Counted from the stretch's first letter, positions 25,277-33,306 are shown. The stretch is DNA of 42,394 nucleotides from Bradyrhizobium sp. S69 (GCF_009766005.1 NZ_LMUK01000041.1:277393-319786), one strand, 5' to 3'. The notes: generated by a model from the sequence alone, not told the origin. Program-made: numbers and translations.

Positions 25277-25516
25277 TTACCGGATCACGTAGGGCAGCAG
25301 GCCGAGGAAACGCGAGCGCTTGATGGCGCGCGCGAGTTCACGCTGCTTCTTGGCGGAGACGGCGGTGATGCGGCTCGGCACAATCTTGCCGCGCTCGGAC
25401 ACGTAACGCATCAACAGCTTGGAATCCTTGTAGTCGATCTTCGGCGCATTCGGGCCTGTGAACGGGCAGGTCTTGCGGCGGCGGAAAAACGGACGGCGTG
25501 CACCAGCTTCAGCCAT
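25277..25516 (-). CDS. rpsR: 30S ribosomal protein S18
   Basis: A 79-residue S18 with the conserved RRKTCPFTG start region, IDYKD, and the ITAVSAKKQRELARAIKRSRFLGLLPY signature. Binds 16S rRNA together with S6 on the platform of the 30S subunit. ATG 25516 is five bases from the rpsF stop codon, so the two are cotranscribed and probably translationally coupled. It has Cys17 but not the zinc-type multi-cysteine pattern. Confidence 0.97.
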   Translation of the reverse strand: MAEAGARRPFFRRRKTCPFTGPNAPKIDYKDSKLLMRYVSERGKIVPSRITAVSAKKQRELARAIKRSRFLGLLPYVIR

Positions 25517-25521
25517 GATTC

Positions 25522-26034
25522 TTACTCCTCAACCGTTGCTGCAGGGGGGGCGTCGTCATCACGGGGGCGCCGCGGACCACGATCGCCACGGAAGCCACCG
25601 CCTTCACGGTCGCCACCACGGAAACCACCACCTTCGCGATCGCCACCCCGGAAGCCGCCTTCGCGGTCGCCACGGAAGCCGCCGCCACGGTCGTCACGAT
25701 CGCGGTCGCGATCGGCCTTGCGCATCATCGCCGACGGGCCTTCCTCGTGCTCCTCGACGCGGACGCTGATATAGCGAATCACGTCTTCGCTGATCCGCTC
25801 CTGCCGCTCGATCTCGGCGACCGCGGCCGACGGAGCATCGATGTTCAGCAGCACGAAGTGCGCCTTGCGGTTCTTGTTCATGCGATAGGTCAGGGAGCGC
25901 AGGCCCCAGTTTTCCATCTTCACGACCTTGCCGCCGAGTCCTTCGACGATGCCGGTCATCTGGGTGGTCAATTCCTCGACCTGCTGGGTGCTCGCATCCT
26001 GACGCGCGAGAAAAACATGCTCATAAAGAGGCAT
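25522..26034 (-). CDS. rpsF: 30S ribosomal protein S6 with RGG-like C-terminal tail
   Basis: Pairs with S18 on the 30S platform. Residues 1-100 carry the normal S6 fold (MPLYEHVFLARQD, WGLRSLTYRMNKNRKAHFV, ISEDVIRYISVRVEE). The C-terminal 60 residues are an unusual tail, rich in Asp, Arg and Gly, with repeats of GGGFRGDRE or GGFRGGDRE (residues 117-153), then PRRPRDDDAPPAATVEE. Total 170 residues against about 131 in E. coli. ATG 26034 is chosen because AAAGGA lies six bases before it and the longer frame (to 26160) is not conserved-looking. The preceding ribosome-binding site can be paired in a hairpin (26039-26098). Confidence 0.97.
   Translation of the reverse strand: MPLYEHVFLARQDASTQQVEELTTQMTGIVEGLGGKVVKMENWGLRSLTYRMNKNRKAHFVLLNIDAPSAAVAEIERQERISEDVIRYISVRVEEHEEGPSAMMRKADRDRDRDDRGGGFRGDREGGFRGGDREGGGFRGGDREGGGFRGDRGPRRPRDDDAPPAATVEE
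25579..25686. repeat. In-frame tandem repeats encoding the S6 RGG-like tail
   Basis: About 27-30 bp imperfect units, seen on the plus strand as repeated ccTTCgcGgTCGCCAcGgAAgCCgcC. They encode GGGFRGDRE, GGFRGGDRE and GGGFRGGDRE twice. Unit lengths vary by one codon, so copy number and unit length may change by slippage without loss of frame. Confidence 0.85.
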
Positions 26035-26038
26035 GGGT

Positions 26039-26098
26039 GTCCTTTCCAATGTTAGCGCGGTTCCCGGCGGCAAGCCCTTCGAACCCTTCGGAAAGGAC
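26039..26098 (-). promoter_or_regulatory. rpsF leader hairpin that pairs the ribosome-binding site
   Basis: In the minus-strand leader, GTCCTTTCC (at 26098-26090) can pair perfectly with GGAAAGGAC (26047-26039), which contains the AAAGGA ribosome-binding site of rpsF. The 42-base loop holds an inner GGTTC/GAACC stem and CCG triplets. Leader structures of this general kind bind the S6:S18 complex and repress rpsF in several bacteria; whether this one does so here is inference. Confidence 0.6.
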
Positions 26099-26342
26099 TC
26101 GATATGCTCAGAAGGCGGAAGCACGGGACGACGGGCCGACTGGCCCTGCCACATCAACATCGCCAGAAAGGTGAAATTGCTGAGACCGTCCGTTCAGCTC
26201 CCGGCCGGGATCCACGGATGGCGCGGTTTATACGGATTTTGAGCGCGATGGCAAGGGAAACGGCCTGAAACAGCCAGGGAAACTGCCTCTCAAAGTGGCC
26301 CTAAATGGGTGCCGTGCCCGGGGATTGCGAAGCTGCGGCGGC

Positions 26343-26371
26343 TTGACACAACCGGCTCCCCCGGTGTCTTA
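26343..26371 (+). promoter_or_regulatory. Candidate sigma-70 promoter for fabD
   Basis: TTGACA at 26343-26348 is a perfect -35 element; a weak -10 GTCTTA lies 17 bases further at 26366-26371. It is 40 bases before the fabD ATG at 26412. The rest of the 377-base gap between rpsF and fabD holds the rpsF leader and no gene. Confidence 0.5.
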
Positions 26372-26411
26372 CGGCGCAACTTTCTTACATTTGCGACGTT
26401 CAGGGGTCTAG

Positions 26412-27371
26412 ATGACGGCGGCATTCACCTTTCCGGGGCAGGGTTCCCAGGCGGTCGGCATGGGCAAGGCATTGGCCGATGCCTTTCCGGCGGCGCGCGC
26501 GGTATTCGACGAGGTCGATTCGGCGCTCGGCGAAAAGCTGACCGCGATCATCTGGGATGGGCCCGGCGAAACCCTGCAACTCACTGAAAATGCTCAACCG
26601 GCCCTGATGGCGGTCTCGCTCGCAGCCTTGCGCGTGCTGGAAACCGAGGCCGGCTTTGTGGTGGGACGGGACGCGGCCTTCGTCGCCGGCCATTCGCTGG
26701 GCGAATATTCCGCGCTCGCCGCCGCCGGCAGCCTCAGTATTGGCGATACCGCACGGCTGCTTCGCACCCGGGGCCTTGCGATGCAGAAGGCGGTCCCGGT
26801 CGGCGTCGGCGCGATGGCCGCCTTGCTTGGTCTCGATTACGAGGCTGCGGTCGCGGTCGCGGAAGAAGCAGCGCAAGGCCAGGTCTGCCAGGCCGCCAAC
26901 GATAATGGCGGCGGTCAGGTCGTGGTATCCGGCGACAAGGCCGCGATCGAGCGCGCGCTCGACATCGCCAGGGCCAAAGGCGCCAAGCGGGCGATGCTGC
27001 TGCCGGTGTCGGCGCCGTTCCATTGCCGGTTGATGCAGCCTGCGGCCGATGCGATGGCCAAGGCGCTTGCCGATGTCACCATCAAGCCGCCGGCGTCGCG
27101 CCTGGTCTCGAACGTACTGGCCGCGCCGATCGGCGATCCCGACGAAATCCGCCGCCGCCTGATCGAGCAGGTCACGGGAACGGTGCGCTGGCGCGAGTCG
27201 GTGGCTTATATGGCAAGTCAGGGCGTGACGCGGTTTTTCGAAATCGGCGCCGGCAAGGTGTTGAGCGGGCTGGTCAAGCGGATCGCCGACGGCGCGATTG
27301 GCGTTTCCGTCGGTGGTCCCGGCGATATTCCTGCGGCAAAAGACGCGATGGCGGCAACACGTTCGGGCTAG
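26412..27371 (+). CDS. fabD: Malonyl-CoA:ACP transacylase
   Basis: Loads malonyl units from CoA onto acyl carrier protein. Active-site motif GHSLGEYSAL places the nucleophile at Ser95. The conserved QPALMAVSLA (residues 62-71) and His204 (SAPFHCRLMQPA) complete the catalytic pair. Length of 319 residues is normal. It opens the fab cluster and is preceded by a good -35 box. The TAG stop (27369-27371) is the first codon of a palindromic repeat that fills most of the gap to fabG. Confidence 0.97.
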   Translation: MTAAFTFPGQGSQAVGMGKALADAFPAARAVFDEVDSALGEKLTAIIWDGPGETLQLTENAQPALMAVSLAALRVLETEAGFVVGRDAAFVAGHSLGEYSALAAAGSLSIGDTARLLRTRGLAMQKAVPVGVGAMAALLGLDYEAAVAVAEEAAQGQVCQAANDNGGGQVVVSGDKAAIERALDIARAKGAKRAMLLPVSAPFHCRLMQPAADAMAKALADVTIKPPASRLVSNVLAAPIGDPDEIRRRLIEQVTGTVRWRESVAYMASQGVTRFFEIGAGKVLSGLVKRIADGAIGVSVGGPGDIPAAKDAMAATRSG

Positions 27372-27472
27372 AGCGTTTTCGAGCGAAGTGGGTACCGGTT
27401 CGCGTGAAGAAAACGCGTCAAAACAAAAGACTAGAGCCCCGTTCCGATTCATCGGAACGGAAAAGGCTCTAG
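27368..27472. repeat. Palindromic repeat, GCGTTTTCGAG type, short form, between fabD and fabG
   Basis: Bounded by CTAGAGC and GCTCTAG. Contains GCGTTTTCGAGCGAAGTGGG, CCGGTTCGCGTGAAGAAAACGC, and the GTTCCGAT/ATCGGAAC hairpin. It is the inverse of the copy at 18295-18417. It begins at the fabD stop codon and ends nine bases before the fabG ribosome-binding site (27481-27486). Confidence 0.92.
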
Positions 27473-27492
27473 ACGGTCGGAAGGAGAATGAG

Positions 27493-28230
27493 ATGTTCGA
27501 TCTGACGGGCAGGACGGCGCTTGTCACGGGTGCAACGGGCGGCATCGGTGGTGCGATCGCGCAGGCGCTGCACGCCCAAGGCGCCACCGTGGCCATTTCC
27601 GGAACCCGGCGCGAGGTGCTGGACACGCTGGCCGGCAAGCTCGGCGAGAGGGTTCATGTACTGCCCTGCAATCTGTCCGATTCAGCCGAGGTCGAGGCCC
27701 TGGTGCCGTCGGCGGAAAAGGCCATGGGCCAGGTGGACATCCTGATTGCCAATGCCGGTATCACCAAGGACAATCTGTTTGTGCAGTTGCGGGATGAGGA
27801 TTGGGACGAGGTCATCCGGGTCAATTTGACCTCGACCTTCCGGCTGACCCGGGCCGCTACCAAATTGATGATGCGCAAGCGTTTCGGCCGCATTATCGCG
27901 ATCACCTCGGTGGTCGGCGTTACCGGTAATCCGGGCCAGGGCAATTACACCGCCTCGAAGGCCGGATTGATTGGCATGATCAAGACGCTAGGTGCCGAAT
28001 ACGCCAAACGCAACGTCACCGCGAACTGCATCGCGCCCGGATTTATTGCAACGCCGATGACGGATGTGCTGAACGAGAAGCAACGCGAAACCATCCTGTC
28101 GAAAGTTCCTGCGGGCCGGCTCGGGACGCCCGAAGACATCGCCGCGGCGGCGGTTTATCTCAGTTCGAACGAAGCAGCTTATGTCACCGGCCAGACGATT
28201 CACGTTAACGGCGGGATGGCCATGATCTGA
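27493..28230 (+). CDS. fabG: 3-oxoacyl-ACP reductase
   Basis: NADPH-dependent reduction of beta-ketoacyl-ACP in fatty-acid elongation. Classical SDR: TGATGGIG at residues 12-19, NAG at 87-89, and the catalytic triad Ser139, Tyr152 and Lys156 (NYTASK). The C-terminal SNEAAYVTGQTIHVNGGMAMI is typical of FabG. 245 residues. ATG 27493 has AAGGAG at 27481-27486, six bases upstream; the longer open frame from 27298 reads through the repeat and overlaps fabD, so it is wrong. Belongs to the fabD-fabG-acpP-fabF set. Confidence 0.97.
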   Translation: MFDLTGRTALVTGATGGIGGAIAQALHAQGATVAISGTRREVLDTLAGKLGERVHVLPCNLSDSAEVEALVPSAEKAMGQVDILIANAGITKDNLFVQLRDEDWDEVIRVNLTSTFRLTRAATKLMMRKRFGRIIAITSVVGVTGNPGQGNYTASKAGLIGMIKTLGAEYAKRNVTANCIAPGFIATPMTDVLNEKQRETILSKVPAGRLGTPEDIAAAAVYLSSNEAAYVTGQTIHVNGGMAMI

Positions 28231-28523
28231 GCCGGTTGGCGGACCCGTGAAACCGGGGCGCAGCCCGTTTTCCGAAGGCCGAACCGAGGCTTGTAGTCAA
28301 GGGTTGGGAAGTATGATAACCGAACTTCCGGATGGGCGAAGAAGGCCATTGCAGGATTTTGAAACCCTGTATATTGGCGGTGCGAAGCCTGCCGTCGTGC
28401 GCCGGTCTTTATGGCCGCGGCGGAGTCAAATCAAGTCAATGCGCGACTGAAGAAAACTTAACGATCACGGTGGCTCGTATCGTCTCAGGGACGGGTCCAA
28501 TGGAACAAGCACGAGGTTGAACG

Positions 28524-28763
28524 ATGAGTGAGATTGGCGAGCGGGTTAAAAAGATCGTGGTCGAACACCTCGGTGTCGAACCCGAAAAAGTAGTCGACAA
28601 TGCGAGCTTCATTGACGACCTCGGCGCCGACAGCCTCGATACCGTCGAGCTGGTGATGGCGTTTGAAGAAGAATTCGGTTGTGAAATTCCTGACGATGCC
28701 GCGGAAACAATTCTGACCGTTGGAGACGCCACCAAATTTCTCGAAAAGAACGCGAAAAGCTGA
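28524..28763 (+). CDS. acpP: Acyl carrier protein
   Basis: Small acidic carrier (79 residues) that shuttles acyl chains on 4'-phosphopantetheine attached to Ser37 in the DSLDTVELVMAFEEEF motif. All positions are standard. GAGG lies about eight bases before ATG 28524. A 293-base gap separates it from fabG, so it may have its own promoter; TTGCAG at 28349-28354 and TATATT at 28370-28375 are weak candidates with a short 15-base spacer. A hairpin after the gene (28782-28824) suggests a separate abundant short message, as seen in other bacteria. Confidence 0.97.
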   Translation: MSEIGERVKKIVVEHLGVEPEKVVDNASFIDDLGADSLDTVELVMAFEEEFGCEIPDDAAETILTVGDATKFLEKNAKS

Positions 28764-28781
28764 CGCCCCCGCGCGGTATTG

Positions 28782-28824
28782 AAGAAGCCGGACGGGCCGT
28801 GGTTGAGCGGTCCACCGGCTTCTT
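28782..28824 (+). terminator. Hairpin between acpP and fabF
   Basis: A 10-bp perfect stem AAGAAGCCGG (28782-28791) with CCGGCTTCTT (28815-28824), a 23-base loop, followed by GTTGTGTG. The left arm is 19 bases after the acpP stop. Likely a partial terminator or mRNA-stabilising end that allows acpP to exceed fabF in expression. Confidence 0.6.
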
Positions 28825-28860
28825 GTTGTGTGCCGCGCGTCCGGGACTGGAGTGATGGAT

Positions 28861-30126
28861 ATGAGGCGGGTTGTCGTTACGGGCCTCGGCATAGTGTCCC
28901 CACTCGGCTGCGGCATCGAGCCCACCTGGAAACGTATCCTCAACAGCGAGAGCGGCGCCAGGCGGATCGAAACGTTCGAGGTCGCGGATCTCACCTGCCG
29001 GATCGCCTGCGTGGTGCCGCGCGGCGACGGCTCCGACGGCAGCTTCAATCCCGATCAATGGATGGAGCCGAAGGATCAGCGCAAGGTCGACGACTTCATC
29101 ATCTTTGCGATGTGCGCGGCGCGCCAGGCGCTTGACGACGCCGATTGGCACCCGTCCACCGAAGAGGATCGCTGCGCCACCGGGACCATGATCGGTTCCG
29201 GCATCGGCGGCCTGTCCGGCATCGCCGATACCGCGCTGTTGCTGAAGGAGCGGGGGCCGCGCAAGGTGTCGCCGTTCTTCATCCCCGGCCGCCTCATCAA
29301 CCTGGCTTCGGGTTACGTCTCGATCGAGCACGGACTGAAGGGCCCCAACCACGCCGTCGTCACCGCTTGCTCGACCGGCGCGCATGCGATCGGCGATGCC
29401 AGCCGGTTGATCGCGCTTGGCGATGCCGACGTGATGGTGGCTGGCGGAACCGAATCCCCGATCTGCCGGCTGGCGATGGCGGGTTTTTGCGCGTCGCGCG
29501 CCTTGTCCACCGGCTTCAACGACACGCCGGAAAAAGCCTCGCGCCCCTATGACAGGGATCGCGACGGCTTCGTGATGGGAGAGGGCGCCGGCGTCGTGGT
29601 GCTCGAGGAATACGAACACGCCGTGAAGCGCGGCGCCAAGATCTATGCGGAAGTGACCGGCTATGGCCTGTCGGGGGATGCCTATCACATCACCTCGCCG
29701 ACACCGGATGGCGACGGTGCTTTCCGCAGCATGAGCGCGGCGCTGAAGCGCGCAGGGATTGCCGCGGCAGATCTCGACTACATCAATGCGCACGGAACAT
29801 CGACGCAGATCGGCGATGAGATCGAGCTCCGTGCGGTGGAGCGGCTGCTCGGCAACGCCGCGTCCAAGGTGTCGATGTCGTCGACCAAATCATCGACCGG
29901 ACATCTGCTCGGCGCCGCCGGCGCGATCGAGGCTATTTTCGGCGTTCTGGCGATTCGCGATAACATCGTCCCGCCGACCATCAATCTCGACAACCCGTCG
30001 GTGGAGACGTCGATCGATCTGGTGCCGCGAACGCCGCGCAAACGCGAGGTCAATACCGTGCTGTCGAATTCGTTCGGTTTCGGCGGCACCAACGCGTCCG
30101 TGGTCATGCAGCGCATGGCCGGCTGA
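28861..30126 (+). CDS. fabF: 3-oxoacyl-ACP synthase II
   Basis: Condenses malonyl-ACP with acyl-ACP. The thiolase-fold active site is complete: Cys170 (VVTACSTGAHA), His311 (NAHGTSTQIGD) and His348 (STGHLLGAAGA), with the final SFGFGGTNAS loop. 421 residues. ATG 28861 (MRRVVVTGLGIVSPLG) is preferred to ATG 28855 because GGAG ends eight bases before it. Upstream in-frame GTG 28828 gives an extra segment without homology. KAS II specificity over KAS I is inferred from the position next to acpP and from the Gly/Phe gatekeeper pattern near the C-terminus. Confidence 0.96.
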   Translation: MRRVVVTGLGIVSPLGCGIEPTWKRILNSESGARRIETFEVADLTCRIACVVPRGDGSDGSFNPDQWMEPKDQRKVDDFIIFAMCAARQALDDADWHPSTEEDRCATGTMIGSGIGGLSGIADTALLLKERGPRKVSPFFIPGRLINLASGYVSIEHGLKGPNHAVVTACSTGAHAIGDASRLIALGDADVMVAGGTESPICRLAMAGFCASRALSTGFNDTPEKASRPYDRDRDGFVMGEGAGVVVLEEYEHAVKRGAKIYAEVTGYGLSGDAYHITSPTPDGDGAFRSMSAALKRAGIAAADLDYINAHGTSTQIGDEIELRAVERLLGNAASKVSMSSTKSSTGHLLGAAGAIEAIFGVLAIRDNIVPPTINLDNPSVETSIDLVPRTPRKREVNTVLSNSFGFGGTNASVVMQRMAG

Positions 30127-30261
30127 CGGGGTCATACCGAGATTATGTCCACCGTTTCGCCGCATTCGGTGATAAATCCTAGGCCTCGGTGGGTGAGCAC
30201 TGCGACCTCGGCGAATTTTCGCAAGGGTTGCGATTGAAGCGACAGGATTTAGGTTGCATCG

Positions 30262-31515
30262 ATGAGTGAGAGGCCACCCATTTCGCCCCGGTCCCCGCGC
30301 GCCGCGCTGGAGCCCGAACAGGTCCCGCCGCCGCCCAAGCGGTCCGAGCGCGCCCGCAATCCATTCGTCGTGGTCGGCAACGCCATCATTACCATCGTGC
30401 TGGTACTGCTGATCGGATCGGCCGGCGGCTATTACTACGGGATGCAGAAGATCGAGGCGCCGGGTCCGCTGCAAGACGAAAAGGTCGTCAACATTCCTGC
30501 GCGCGCGGGTATGGCCGATATCGCCGACACGCTGCAGCGCGAAGGGGTGATCGAGAATAATCGCTGGGCCTTCATCGGCGCGGTGATCGTGCTGAAGGCG
30601 CGCTCCGAACTCAAGCCGGGTGAATATGCGTTCCAGAAGAACGCCAGCCTGCGCAGTGTCATCGCCACCATGGTCGACGGCAAGGTGGTCCAGCATTCCG
30701 TCACGATTCCCGAAGGCCTGACCTCCGAACAGATCGTGGCCCGCCTTTCGGACAACGACATCTTTGCGGGCTCCATCAATGAAATCCCGCGCGAGGGCAC
30801 CCTGCTGCCGGAGACCTACAAATTTCCACGCGGCACCACCCGCGACCAGGTGATTGGTCGGATGCAGCAGGCGCAGAAACGCCTGGTCGCCGAAGTATGG
30901 GAACATCGCAACCCCGACCTTCCGGTCAAGACACCGGAGCAGCTCGTGACCCTGGCCTCGATCATCGAGAAGGAGACCGGCAAGGCCGATGAGCGTAGCC
31001 GGGTCGCGGCGGTCTATGTCAATCGGCTGCGGCAGAAGATGAAGCTGCAATCCGATCCGACCATCATCTATGGACTGGTCGGCGGCAAGGGAACGCTGGG
31101 ACGCCCGATCAAGCGCAGCGAAATCACCCAGCCTTCGCCCTACAACACCTATGTGGTCGACGGCCTTCCGCCGGGACCGATCGCCAATCCCGGCCGCGCC
31201 TCGCTGGAAGCCGCCGCCAATCCGGCCCGCACCCGCGATCTGTTTTTTGTCGCCGATGGCACCGGCGGTCATAGCTTTACCGAGACCTACGACCAGCATC
31301 AGAAGAATGTCGCCAAGCTGCGGGCGATGGAAAAGCAGATCCAGAACGACACCGTCGAGCCGGCGGACGATCCGCAGCCGGCCGCGCCCGCGGCAGCAGC
31401 GCCAGCCGACGCGACCTCCGCGACGCCTGCGGCCAAGCCGGCCGCACCGAGAAAGCCGGCGCGCCGGCAGGGCGCGGCGCAATCCACCGCTGCACCCCCG
31501 GTGGTTCAGCAATAA
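30262..31515 (+). CDS. mltG: Endolytic murein transglycosylase MltG
   Basis: Inner-membrane lytic transglycosylase that cuts nascent glycan strands and is thought to set their length. A cytoplasmic proline-rich N-terminus (1-35) precedes a transmembrane helix (residues 36-58), a LysM-like region and the YceG domain. The catalytic glutamate is Glu236 in LASIIEKETG; YVNRL, LQSDPTIIYG and SPYNTYVVDGLPPGPIANPG complete the domain. The last 70 residues are a low-complexity Ala/Pro tail. Start ATG 30262 with no strong ribosome-binding site. fabF-mltG linkage, with yicC and gmk following, is usual in Rhizobiales. Confidence 0.95.
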   Translation: MSERPPISPRSPRAALEPEQVPPPPKRSERARNPFVVVGNAIITIVLVLLIGSAGGYYYGMQKIEAPGPLQDEKVVNIPARAGMADIADTLQREGVIENNRWAFIGAVIVLKARSELKPGEYAFQKNASLRSVIATMVDGKVVQHSVTIPEGLTSEQIVARLSDNDIFAGSINEIPREGTLLPETYKFPRGTTRDQVIGRMQQAQKRLVAEVWEHRNPDLPVKTPEQLVTLASIIEKETGKADERSRVAAVYVNRLRQKMKLQSDPTIIYGLVGGKGTLGRPIKRSEITQPSPYNTYVVDGLPPGPIANPGRASLEAAANPARTRDLFFVADGTGGHSFTETYDQHQKNVAKLRAMEKQIQNDTVEPADDPQPAAPAAAAPADATSATPAAKPAAPRKPARRQGAAQSTAAPPVVQQ

Positions 31516-31554
31516 TGGGAACCGGCAAGGCGCCGGAGCGAATTCCCCTTTACA

Positions 31555-31570
31555 CGAAAACGCTTTAAAG
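31555..31570. repeat. Possible fragment of the GCGTTTTCG repeat
   Basis: CGAAAACGCTTTAAAG after the mltG stop resembles the end of the larger repeats (CGAAAACGCTCTA). It is too short for certainty and could be chance. Confidence 0.3.
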
Positions 31571-31626
31571 TCGTGTTCGCAGCGCGTGCGAATCTGGCGC
31601 GCGCATCATCAGGAGAAGTTCACGCA

Positions 31627-32514
31627 ATGGCGCTTTCGAGCATGACCGGCTTTGCGCGAAGCCACGGCGCCAGCGGACCGTATGTGTTCGAGTGGGAACT
31701 GAAATCGGTCAACGCCAAGGGCTTTGACCTGCGGATGCGGCTGCCGCCCGGATGGGACGAGCTCGAAGCCTCGGCCAAGAAGCGGGCGGGCGAACTGCTG
31801 TCGCGCGGCACGGTCTATGCCAATTTGAGCGTCAAGCGCGCCAATGCGGTTTCGACGGTCCGGATCAACGAGGACGTGCTGTCCTCGATCGTGAAAGTTG
31901 CAGGCGAACTCGCGGGCCGGATCGACGCGGTGGCGCCGAGCATCGACGGACTGCTCGCGATCAAGGGCGTCATCGAAGTGGTCGAGCCCGAAAGCGACGA
32001 GGCGGAAGACAAGGCGGCGAAGGCCGCCGCTGCCGCCGCGTTCGAGCAGGCGCTCGGCGACCTCGTACGGATGCGTCAACGCGAAGGCGCGACGCTTGGC
32101 CAAATCCTTAGCCAGCGCATGGATGAGATCGAACGGCTGGCGAACAAGGCCGAGGCCGCGCCAGGCCGCAAGCCCGAGGCGATCCGCGCCCGTCTCGCCG
32201 AGCAGGTCGCCGCACTGCTGGAAGCCTCCGATCGCTTTGATTCCGACCGGCTCAATCAGGAAGCGCTGCTGATCGCGGCGAAAGCCGACATTCGCGAAGA
32301 GCTCGATCGCATCGCCTCGCACGTCTCGCAGGCCCGCGAGATGATCGGCAAGGGCGGACCGGTCGGCCGGCGGCTTGATTTCCTGGCGCAGGAATTCAAC
32401 CGCGAGGTCAATACCTGCTGCTCCAAGGCCAACGACCTCGAACTGACCAACACCGGGCTTGAGATGAAGAACGTGGTCGAGCAATTCCGCGAGCAGGTTC
32501 AGAATCTGGAGTGA
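31627..32514 (+). CDS. yicC: YicC family endoribonuclease
   Basis: A 295-residue protein of the YicC/YloC family, recently described as an endoribonuclease that cuts RNA hairpins in other bacteria. It begins MALSSMTGFARSHG and has the ELKSVNAKGFDLRMRLP signature near residues 23-39. The C-terminal half (DUF1732 portion) carries KGGPVGRRLDFLAQEFNREVNTCCSKAND (residues about 244-272), the most conserved part. ATG 31627 was chosen for AGGAG at 31611-31615 and for the conserved start; the frame is open further upstream. Adjacent gmk starts three bases after the stop, so the two are coupled. Confidence 0.94.
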   Translation: MALSSMTGFARSHGASGPYVFEWELKSVNAKGFDLRMRLPPGWDELEASAKKRAGELLSRGTVYANLSVKRANAVSTVRINEDVLSSIVKVAGELAGRIDAVAPSIDGLLAIKGVIEVVEPESDEAEDKAAKAAAAAAFEQALGDLVRMRQREGATLGQILSQRMDEIERLANKAEAAPGRKPEAIRARLAEQVAALLEASDRFDSDRLNQEALLIAAKADIREELDRIASHVSQAREMIGKGGPVGRRLDFLAQEFNREVNTCCSKANDLELTNTGLEMKNVVEQFREQVQNLE

Positions 32515-32517
32515 TCG

Positions 32518-33177
32518 ATGAGCGCTGGTGGCCACGGTCTTAGCGGAGTTGAACGGCGCGGACTGATGTTTGTGCTGTCGTCACCGTCGGGCGCGGGCAA
32601 GACCACGCTGTCGCGGCTCTTGATCGACAAGACGTCGGGCCTGAAAATGTCGGTGTCGGCGACCACGCGACCGATGCGGCCGGGTGAGGTCGATGGCCGC
32701 GACTATTTCTTTGTCGATAAATCCAGATTCGAAACGATGGCCAAAGAGGGCGAATTGCTCGAATGGGCCACCGTATTCGACAATCGCTACGGCACCCCGC
32801 GCGTGCCGGTCGAGGCCGCGCTGTCGGCCGGGCAGGACGTGTTGTTCGACATCGACTGGCAGGGCACCCAGCAATTGCGTGAGAAAGCGCGTGCCGATGT
32901 CGTTTCGGTGTTCATCCTGCCGCCATCGGCCGCGGATCTGGAAAAGCGCCTGCATTCCCGCGCCCAGGATTCAGACGAGGTGATCCGCGGACGTATGGAC
33001 CGCGCCAGCCATGAAATGAGCCACTGGGCGGAGTATGATTACATCGTGATCAATCACGAGATCGATGAAGCCTTCGCCGAAGTGCAATCGATCCTGCAGG
33101 CCGAACGGCTCAAGCGCGAACGCCGCACCGGATTGACGACGTTCGTGCGCAAGCTGCAGCAGCAGTTGGAGAAGTGA
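32518..33177 (+). CDS. gmk: Guanylate kinase
   Basis: Phosphorylates GMP to GDP. P-loop SSPSGAGKTT at residues 21-30, then the GMP-binding TTRPMRPGEVDGRDYFFV and the ILPPSAADLEKRL region. 219 residues. The start ATG 32518 has GGAG seven bases upstream, inside the end of yicC. The product ends EKLQQQLEK-like (KLQQQLEK), after which TGA is followed within five bases by a palindromic repeat shared with the opposite-strand gene. Confidence 0.96.
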   Translation: MSAGGHGLSGVERRGLMFVLSSPSGAGKTTLSRLLIDKTSGLKMSVSATTRPMRPGEVDGRDYFFVDKSRFETMAKEGELLEWATVFDNRYGTPRVPVEAALSAGQDVLFDIDWQGTQQLREKARADVVSVFILPPSAADLEKRLHSRAQDSDEVIRGRMDRASHEMSHWAEYDYIVINHEIDEAFAEVQSILQAERLKRERRTGLTTFVRKLQQQLEK

Positions 33178-33181
33178 TCCA

Positions 33182-33306
33182 TAGCGTTTTCGAGCCAACG
33201 GGTCGCGCGACTGCGCGCCCGATGACAGGCATCCGTGGATGCCGGTTCGCGTCAAGAAAACGCGTCAAAACAAGAATCTAGAGCCCGGTTCTGAACCGGG
33301 CTCTAG
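33182..33306. repeat. Palindromic repeat, GCGTTTTCGAG type, long form, between gmk and the anchored protein
   Basis: Starts TAGCGTTTTCGAGCCAACGG five bases after the gmk stop. It continues with the GTCGCGCG...GATGACAGGC block of the long subtype, then CCGGTTCGCGTCAAGAAAACGCG. It ends in a 13-bp perfect hairpin (33278-33290 with 33294-33306; CTAGAGCCCGGTT). It fills the whole gap between two convergent genes, so it can act as a bidirectional terminator. Confidence 0.9.

Noticed and set aside
27298..27492. 5' extension of fabG through the palindromic repeat, giving a peptide with SEVGTGSREENASKQKT
   Set aside because: The same peptide arises wherever the repeat is translated in this frame (also at 34470-34545), so it reflects the repeat and not coding. 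AAGGAG at 27481 sets the real start at 27493.
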